From: Clavulina sp. PMI_390
Taxonomy: Eukaryota > Basidiomycota > Agaricomycetes > Cantharellales > Hydnaceae
DNA: 64,000 bases
Assembly (NCBI GenBank): GCA_015039315.1
Contig: WIDE01000005.1
Coordinates: 710,833 to 774,832 of the forward strand
Direction of reading: 5' to 3'
Position numbers and translations under genes: made by a program
The notes under the pieces: model-generated
What the model was told of the DNA's origin: nothing
What the model saw: the letters and a program-made list of their open reading frames with translations, nothing else
Database searches by the model: none
In this document: positions 56,267-64,000 of the stretch, in pieces
Position numbering within the stretch: the first letter of the stretch is position 1
Layout of the letters: each line of letters opens with the position of its first letter

Positions 56267-59200
56267 ATGCTGAGCTCTCAAGAAAAGAGGATAGCTGCTG
56301 CACGAATCTTGACGACTTTGCTATGCTCCATCTCTGTTACTTGCTTGTGGATTGATAAACCTGACCTTGCTGGGTATGTTGTCCTGTTGTGGAGCGTCAC
56401 CCTTGCTGGCCAAACTGCAGTTTTTTCGGCACTGACGACAACTACGTAGTCCCTTTACTTTTCTCTCCCTCACATTCCGTGAGCTGGCCTTCCCTCCCAG
56501 CCCTAGCATTGGCACTCATATTGAAACGACTGGTGAGTCTGTGTCCTCGAGTCATTGCAAGCCACTGATCATCTGCTCCTCCCCAATAGTTGTAAACGCG
56601 ATTGCTATCACTCTTGCTGTAGCGTATAGTTGTGTCGGAAAAGTCGTAGCGGCTTATGCTACGCGGCACCATGGATACGGTCCCGCCAGTCGTGCCATCC
56701 CTGCCATTTTTCTAGTTTTCATGGGTCTACTGGGTAGAGCTCAATTTCATCCTCTACTTTCCCAACCCTGTCCCGAAGCCTGATTATCTTTGCTTCTTTC
56801 CCAACCCACAATTTAATCTGATATAGCGGGTTTCCTTCGAAGCGTCTCACCTCGGTTGATGGTACCTGCCCGAATGGCCGCTATCACCAGTGTCTTCCTA
56901 TTGACGACAAATATCGGAGTGTCCGATGTGAGTAAACATTCCTTCGGCCGTCGTTCGCCGTATCGCTAAACCGCTCCGAAGGTACCTCGAGCGGTGTGGA
57001 CTGACTTCCTGGTGGTGACTGCCATCGCCGCTGGCTCTTCTCTCATTGGCGTCCTCACCTTCGTGCAGCGCTCTACTCGCTCCTATCCGCGATTAGTTAT
57101 TGCCTCGCTCGCGACTTTACGTGCCCACATCCTCGACAGCGTGGACGATGCCTTCCCCTCACCTGAGACAGAGAAACCAAGCACGGACACAGGTTGGAAA
57201 AATAGGAAACACTCAGCCTCTCCTCTTCGGATCCCTTATAAGGTGCCGAAGCTGGTTACTACCACTGAGCTTCATCGATCATTTGCCCAGGCGTTCCTCG
57301 AGATGCACTATACTCGTGTGCATATCAAAGAGATCCGATCTTTCACTCACATAATTGATCGATTGCGGACGGAGTTATCTTGTTCGTATTTCCCCCACTT
57401 CATCGTGTTGAGAGTATTCACGCCATTGATGATTTCCAGGGGGAGCTCTGATTCCCGACCACTTACATACTTCTTCTCAGTCATCCTCCTATTCTGCTAT
57501 CCGAGAGCCGTGTATGATGCTTGCTTCCGCCCTCTCCAATTCGATCGCCCTACTCGAGGACACATTTACCTACGCTTATGATATCAAAGACTGGCCTCCT
57601 CGGCCCCCAGCTACCCCCGGAATTTTAGCGGATGATGGGAAAGTTGACCCAAACTTTCTGGTCTCGGCGTACAGTCCTGCTCAGTCGGAGCTCGCAAACA
57701 CCGTGAGGCTTCTCAAACTCCAGATTGGGACTATTCACGCATCGTTGGACCGTCGGCATTCCAAGTCGCAAGGTTCCACTCTATTCGATGGGAGCGACCT
57801 TTATGACGATCCAAATAGTATGGACGAGGCAAGCAAAGAGGTGTTCTCCATTTCTGTCTTTACTGTCTCTCTCCTGCAGCTTGCGGCGGATCTCAATACG
57901 GCGCTGCGAGTGGGAAAGAGAATAGCAACCAAACTTGCAACCGTCCGCCGAAGGAGACTGTGGTTTCCCAAGCTGTCGAGAGAATGGTTCCGCTCTCATC
58001 CGACAGTAGCGGCCTATGACAGGGGCGATTTCGATCTGGAACAATTTGGTGAGTTAATCCTGATCCCTATCTTTAAATTGTTGCGGTAGTTACTAACACT
58101 TACCATAGAAGAGGATGACCCAAAGAGATCTACTGAGGTGGAACAAGTCGAAGGGATCGCTGAGGAGGAAGAAGATTTGGATGACACCACTCCGCCCGTG
58201 TCCGCTCTCCCCATCTCGCTCTCACAAGGATCATCCGCTGGTCAACTATCGGCTCATTCCTCTGCCGATTTGCCTCAGCAAAAATCAATCACACTACTCG
58301 AGCGGTTCAGACGACTGCGGCAGAGTTCCTACCGCCGTGTTCGGCGCATATGGGCTTCTCTCATCATGCCTCGACGCACACTCTCAAAGGCGATCTACCG
58401 GGTGAAGCATTCTCGGCACCTTCAATATGCGCTCAAAAACGCATTCGGGATCGCACTATTAAGTCTCCCTGCGTTCTTGCCATTGAACCAAGGAGGTCAG
58501 TTGCTGTACACAAGACACTGACGGTAGAAACTCTATTTCTAACGCTCGCATACTTGAATACGACCCGTAGGCTCCTGGTTCCAGAGTATTCATGGCCAGT
58601 GGACAGTTATTACTTACATCTATGTACTGGAGACGAATACCGGAGCAACGGTCCGCACTGGGGGGTTGCGCTTTGTGGGCACGATTTTGGGGGCTCTCTA
58701 TGCTTATCTGGCACGTTCCACGCTTTCCTTCTTGCTCTCCTGGACGATCACTGATTATCATCTGTTTGCGAAATGATTGATTTGGCAATTTAGTCTTTCC
58801 TCATTGCACATCAAAGTCCTTACGCTATCCCAGCTCTTGTGACTGTACGTATATTCTCTTTAGCCTAGCCCACTCCGTTTCCTGCGAGATGCACAGGCTA
58901 AGGCACTCATAACATAACCTATTCTCTATACTCTAGTTATTCGAACTACCAATCTCGTGGTTAATTCTCCGGACATCGGTCGCCCCGATAGGAGTTGTAG
59001 CGTCGATTACGGTGCCTCCAGTGATCTTTACGAACCTGCATCGTATCCCTACAAGATCTACAATCCGTATGTTTTCATTACTCTCTGACACTTCCTCGCG
59101 CTTACAATCTCTCTTTGATCGTAACTTGCCGTGGCGTGCTTTTTGGCTGGACAGTCATAGCCGTTGATCGAGGAGCTGCCATCAGTGTAGGGATACTGGC

Positions 59201-60708
59201 TGCTGTGTGAGTTCAGCCCAAGAAGCAAGCATGTGGCTGGCCAAAACAATTGCTCATCACGTTTCATCAACTGATATACAGGCTGATGAATCACTTTGTG
59301 TATCCTCGGCACAGTCGACGAATTTTTGTGGACCTGGTCGCGAAAAGTTTAGGCAAATTTACCAATCTCTACCTCTCCTTATCGCGTTCAATATCAAAGT
59401 AAGATTCCCCCTCCTCATTTGGTTCCACAATTGTTGATGCACTTACTAATGGGCGTTCCAAAACTTGGCTCCTGATGTCTTACCTCCCATGTATCCTGTC
59501 CACCATAGGCAATCGGGAGCAGAGACTAGAAGAGACCATACAACTCCAGACCCCTTGACACGCAAGAATATCAAGCTCGAAAACGAGGTTCGCGATGTGC
59601 TCTTCAGGATGGGCGCATTGATCGACATAATGTATTTGGAGATCAGCATACTCCCGGTGAGTCAGCTTCGCTTGTTTAGGTGAATCAGGCTGAAATTGGG
59701 TGACTGATTTTTTGTAACAGAAACCGCTCAAGAAGTACCGCCAGCTGATGTCAACCCTCCAGCGAGCAATCGATCTTATGGTTGGCTTGCGTAGGGTCCG
59801 GGATCATATTCCATGGAAGGAGACCGTGGCGGACGTGATGGACTATCGGCGCGAAGTGGTATGTCTCAGTTCCTTCGTGGAAATAGTCAACATTCTAACA
59901 GTTGTCTCTTTTCGCGGCGTGTCCAACTACCTTCCGTCGCATATGTGCACCTTGGAATCAATGCCACTTGAAGATATCCACGATTCTCATATCTCTATTC
60001 GCTGCCGAGGCCACTTTCCGGAGCGGCGCTGCGCTCCCACAATTCCTTCCCTCGCCTCGTCATGCGCTCGAAAATTTAATCCGACAGAAAGAATTACATG
60101 CGGGCCATCTAAAAGACAAGGAGTCATCTCCGAAATCATCGTCTCGTGGAGGGAGCGGGACGACGACGCCTACTGCTACACGTAGTCGACGAAAGCTTGC
60201 CATAAATGGGAAAGGAGGCCTCTCTGGGGAAGTGCTCTTGTGCTTCGCATTAGCAGAGAATGCGTTGTTGGCTGAATTTGTGGGGTCGTTGGAGGAGGTG
60301 CTTGCGATTGGCAGAGCTCTGCACGGGGTCGAGGAATGGTTGGACGTCGATCTTGAGACACAAACATTACCGTGGGGCCACTCGCTGACGCCAGTGTCGT
60401 CACGACATATTGATGACAGTGAACGTGGATGCTCTGGTGGGATTGAAGAAGAAGATGAAGGTTTGGAGGATGAGAAGCACGGCTTTGGTATTGTGACGCC
60501 ACCGTCCGAATCAGCCCTTGGACTTTCTACTCCGCCTCCAGTCTCGATCTCTGCTGCAGTATCACGGGCAAGGGTCGCAAGAGCTGGCCCACCGAGGTTT
60601 GTGATCGATTCGGCGGCACCCACTCGCAATCCGAGCCCGCGTAACGGGACACCAGTGGGCTCACCCCCTCGAAGTCCTACCCCTTCGTTGCATCATTGGA
60701 TGGCGTAG
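56267..60708 (+). CDS. FUSC/ArAE-like multipass membrane protein (fungal ArAE_2 / DUF2421 type)
   Basis: Fungal members are described as putative ER or plasma-membrane transporters; the substrate is unknown. The model gives about 1137 residues in 15 exons: 56267-56373, 56450-56532, 56590-56733, 56827-56927, 56982-57381, 57440-58048, 58109-58495, 58571-58710, 58794-58844, 58937-59066, 59155-59206, 59282-59398, 59509-59656, 59721-59858 and 59902-60708. An N-terminal set of membrane helices includes FPPSPSIGTHIE, PASRAIPAIFLVFMG and MAAITSVFLLTTNIGVSD. A cytosolic linker with charged stretches follows, then a second membrane block containing WTVITYIYVLETNTGATVR and GLRFVGTILGALYAYL. The C-terminal domain (VRDVLFRMGALIDIMYLEIS, YRQLMSTLQRAIDLMVGLRR) is followed by a disordered tail. 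Intron 8 needs a GC donor at 58711. The acceptor of the last intron is ambiguous (59901 or 59973, both in phase). Confidence 0.85.
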
Positions 60709-61350
60709 TTCTTTTCTTTTCTTTCTTCCTTTTTCCGTTTTCCCTCCATCTGAACCGGCTAGTGCCGTTTATTTTAGCAGAAGTATAATGATATATTTCC
60801 CATAATACATTGACATCATCTCTGTGTGGGATCATGTGTTTGACTCGGTGGTGACAGTGCTGCAGATGGATCTGTTTCATCCTTGTGCGGCATCGCGGCA
60901 ACACCTCGTTTATCGGTATCCGGCCACTTAGAGTCAATCTTCCCCTCGTTTATCAAATTTCTCGTGACAACCCTGATAGAAAGTTCGCCCTTTTTCCTTC
61001 GTTGCCAGCACATCGGCCGGCTTGGCCTGAGTGGCTCTCCATCCTCATTGACTCTGCATATGGAGCCAAGAACAACACCTCGCACGACGTCGCACAGGTT
61101 ATATGCTCTATATCATGATTTTGCCCAGCCCCCTGATCGGTTCAGCCGACTCGAATGAATGGAAAGGCCCGGCTCAGCCACTGCGTCACAGTCATAGATA
61201 CGTGACTCCTAAAGATTACTCCTCTCCCTCGTTTCGCTCCCCCCTTCTCCTCCCGCCCGCCACCTTCTAAAACTGACCTCCACTGCTTCTTAACCATAAC
61301 TGCACCTATCTTCTCTGTCTACGGGTGCCCTCCGATCCTCTTGTTGCACT
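60709..61350. other. Intergenic space upstream of the coiled-coil gene
   Basis: About 640 bp with the 3' flank of the membrane-protein gene and a CT-rich promoter segment (CTCCTCTCCCTCG... near 61220-61260) before the next start. No gene was seen. Confidence 0.5.
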
Positions 61351-64000
61351 ATGGACTCTGCGCGTCCGGCGAAGCGGAGACGTTCAGAAGTCGAGCCTCC
61401 CGCTTCACCTGCCAGTGCCAATGAAGATCTTATCGAAATCATCGCGTATAACTTCAAGTTCTCTCCTATCAATACCAAGGACATGAAGTCTGTGTTTGAG
61501 AATTGTATCGGTCCTGTGTAAGTTTTGTTTCTCTCGCCTCGTCCGCCACAACAAGCCAACTGAGACACTGACACCCTTCACTCGGCATCGCCCGTAGCCA
61601 CACCATCAAGAAGACCACCGACCCTATATTTGGCCTGGAAGAGTTCACAATTCACTGCGCTGCTAACCTGGCGAGGATGGTCAACTTCACGCCTCACCTC
61701 GCCCGCACAGTGACAGGCCCTTCGAAGCAACAGTCGTGGACTGAGCTGGACTGCGACTTGAGAATCGAGAAGAAGACCATTCCTCGCCCAGTTACTCAGG
61801 CTGCTGTGCCCCCTCCAGCGGCCACGACCACCCCTGCCGTCTCTGCTGACCCTCGTCGAGATCGTCGTCGTGCTCCACGCCCCGCCACACCTGCGATGGA
61901 TATAGATTCCCCTGGTCCTTCCTCGCATCCAGAGCCACCCTACCGCGCTGCCCAGCGTGCTACTAGTGTCTCTTGTGAGCCATCTGACTCGTCGGATCAC
62001 CCCACACCCGGGTCCCCCCTCCCTTCACTCCTCGACATGGTCATGAACACTCGTGATCCTCGTCCCCGCCCTCACTCTTCTGATGAGAACACTACAACGC
62101 CCATGCATATTGACGCCTCTGTAGCCAGCACATCCTCTCACTCCTCATCCCTCGCTCCTGTTAACACCAATATTCCCTTTTCTCATCTCTCGAGGCCACA
62201 AATTGCCCCCCGCCCACCCTCTCTCAGCAAGCCTGGCCCCCGTCGCTCGCCAATGCCGCCTCCCTCCGTCGCATCGTCCTCCAGCAGCGTGGCAGACAGT
62301 CGTGAGGCTCGTCAGCAGCTTGCCGCCCTCAATATCAAAAGTAGCCTGGCTGAAAAGGCCAAGCAGGATGCTGAAAACAAGGCCAAGATGGCGGAGTCGG
62401 GCCGCGTGGCGGCTATCGAAGCCAAACAGGCTGCGGACCTTCAGCACTCACAAGCCATCACTGTAATGCAAGGGGAGCTTGATCGTGCGCATGGCTCCGT
62501 CCAAAATCGTATCGCCAAGACTGACGAAGTACATCGCGAGTTGATCGAAGCCCGTGAAGCACTCGCCGTGGCGCAGGGTGACGTCCAGCTCTGGAAGGAG
62601 AAGGCAGAAGCGACTCAAACCAGACTGGACAGAATCGTGGCGGGAAGAGATAAGGCTCGTGAGGCCCACAAGAACACCCATGACGAGCTCACACATGAGC
62701 GCAAGAAACTCGACGAGAAGCAGAAGGAGGCAGACGAGCTCGAGCGCCGTGTCCGTGACCTCGAAAAGCAGCTCGAAGTCGCCGCTACTACCCACTCCAA
62801 AGACATCCAGAACGCGAACGACGCGCGCGAAGAAGAGAAGCGCCGCGCAGACGCGGAATCTACACTACATGCCACGGCCGACACGAGGGTCATCGAGCTC
62901 GACAATCGAATCCAGCATCTCCAGGGCCAGCTCGTCCAGCAGCAGGAACGGGTCGACCGCACAGAGGCTGTCTACGAACAGAAGAGCAAGGCCGATGCTG
63001 CCCTCTATGTATCGGGCTTCGCACGAAATGAGCTCAACAAGAAGCTCCACGAGCTCACCCAAGAACTTGCAAAGGTGACAGGGGAGCTGAGGGAAACCGA
63101 GGAAGAGCTCGAGACGTATCGGTCCCAGGCACCGGAGAATCAACAGACGCGCCAGCTGCTAGACAAGCGCAATGTCGACTACGCCGATGCTATGTCCAAG
63201 CTCGCTCGTCAAGAGGCTGAGCTGGCTGCACTCCGCAAACAGCGAGGCCCCTCGCAAGCGGCCGTGGCTGCTCAGCAGGAAAATCGAGAGCTGAAGCAGC
63301 AGCTGCAAGGGGCACTGAGCAGCTCCGTGTCGCTGCAACAGCGTCTCGAGACATCCAACCGAACCTCACAGGCGGCTCAGCAGCAGATCCAGGAGCTTCA
63401 GCAAAAACTGGAGGAAGCTACCGACCGCCGCGAGGAGGTGGAACGGGAGGGTAAGGCGGCCTTGGAGCGCTTCGAGGCTGAGGTGAATGCCCGAGTACAA
63501 AAGACACGCCAAGAGCTGGAGAAGCAGCTTAAGCTCACCCGTGAGGCGTACGAAGTCGAACTTGCTCGATTGCGCTCCGAGCATATGGCTGTGGGCGACC
63601 AGCTCCAGGATGCTCGTACTGGGAGGCAGCTTGCAGTCGACGAAGCGCAGGCGATGGGCTCGCGTGTCCTCGAGGCCGAACAGCATCTCATTGATGTGCG
63701 CGCGGAAATCAAAGAGGCCAAGCGTAAGGCTGAGGCGGCCGAGCACATCGCCACTAAGGCTGCGCGCGAGGCGCAAGAGGCGCGCGCGGCGCTGGCGAAG
63801 GCTGCTAGCCAGCGCGAGGACTTGATTACCGAAGCTAAGAGCGCGCTCGCCGAAGTCAAGGTTCAACTAGACGAAGCTCTGGCGGCCAAGGCCCGAGCCG
63901 AGGAACAGCGCGAACTCGCTGCGCACCAGGGCAAGGAGGCAAACGTAGCCTTGTGCAATCTCGAGGTGGAACACATTACAGCACAACAAAGCGTGCTAGA
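61351..64000 (+). CDS. Large coiled-coil protein, N-terminal part (runs off the window)
   Basis: I do not recognise the family. Exon 1 (61351-61517) begins MDSARPAKRRRSEVEPPASP, whose basic KRRR could be a nuclear localisation signal. An intron (61518-61597) follows, then one open frame to the window end. Residues of about 25-130 (EIIAYNFKFSPINTKDMKSV, then TDPIFGLEEFTIHCAANLAR) look folded. A proline/serine-rich disordered stretch comes next. From about residue 300 the sequence is an almost unbroken heptad-type coiled coil rich in E, K, Q, R and A (for example ELEKQLKLTREAYEVELARL) lasting at least 500 residues. The size and composition suggest a structural, tethering or chromosome-associated protein. 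Function cannot be assigned, and the C-terminus is missing only because of the window edge. Confidence 0.8.

Noticed and set aside
1..64000. CRISPR arrays, tRNA or rRNA genes, transposon ends
   Set aside because: No regularly spaced direct repeats, tRNA B-box-like GGTTCGAATCC sequences, rRNA blocks or transposase/reverse-transcriptase motifs were found on either strand.

Overview
The window is nuclear DNA of a filamentous basidiomycete, most likely an Agaricomycete. The evidence is the fungus-specific elongation factor EF-3, genes broken into many exons by introns of mostly 45-75 nt with CTNAC/CTGAT-type branch sites, a Clp1-like (clampless) developmental gene, GPI-anchored GH16 glucanases and a large class V myosin. 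Genus cannot be fixed from sequence alone. No tRNA, rRNA, CRISPR array or transposon was recognised.

Layout. 1-1588: C-terminal part of EF-3 (+). 3302-4709: LACTB2-type metallo-beta-lactamase-fold hydrolase (-). 4961-6134: Clp1-like protein (+), sharing a 251-bp divergent promoter with the hydrolase. 7170-11058 and 11525-15506: two tandem RNA-dependent RNA polymerases of the RNA-silencing type (+), with matching exon lengths and intact DLDGD centres. 15565-19961: RIC1, the Rab6/Ypt6 exchange factor subunit (-). 20203-21239: PRELI/UPS mitochondrial lipid-transfer protein (+), divergent from RIC1. 22054-24374 and 25095-27411: tandem GPI-anchored GH16 glucanase paralogues (+), each with 13 exons including a 3-nt microexon; copy A has a length change in exon 3 and copy B has a GC splice donor. 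27976-33779: Bni1/SepA-type formin (-). 34083-35185: small 8-exon protein with two basic R-R-V-R...PGG repeats (-). 35407-37199: EHT1/ABHD1-3-type alpha/beta hydrolase (-). 37958-43499: class V myosin (-). 43861-45532: NIT2-type omega-amidase (-). 46192-50241: GH3 beta-glucosidase with PA14 and fibronectin-III-like domains (-). 50801-51825: UPF0538/C2orf76 homologue (+). 52257-54088: Ydj1-type DnaJ with a C-terminal CaaX box (-). 56267-60708: FUSC/ArAE-like multipass membrane protein (+). 61351-64000: N-terminal part of a long coiled-coil protein (+).

Functional themes. Formin, myosin V, RIC1 and EF-3 are growth and polarity housekeeping genes. The GH16 pair and the beta-glucosidase can act in sequence on beta-glucans, the first at the cell surface and the second probably inside the cell. 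The accessory part is the left end, where two silencing polymerases sit next to a Clp1-like sexual-development gene and a putative RNase-fold hydrolase. All exon models were read by eye from reading frame, splice-site phase and family motifs. The coding length of each complete model, apart from GH16 copy A, is divisible by three.
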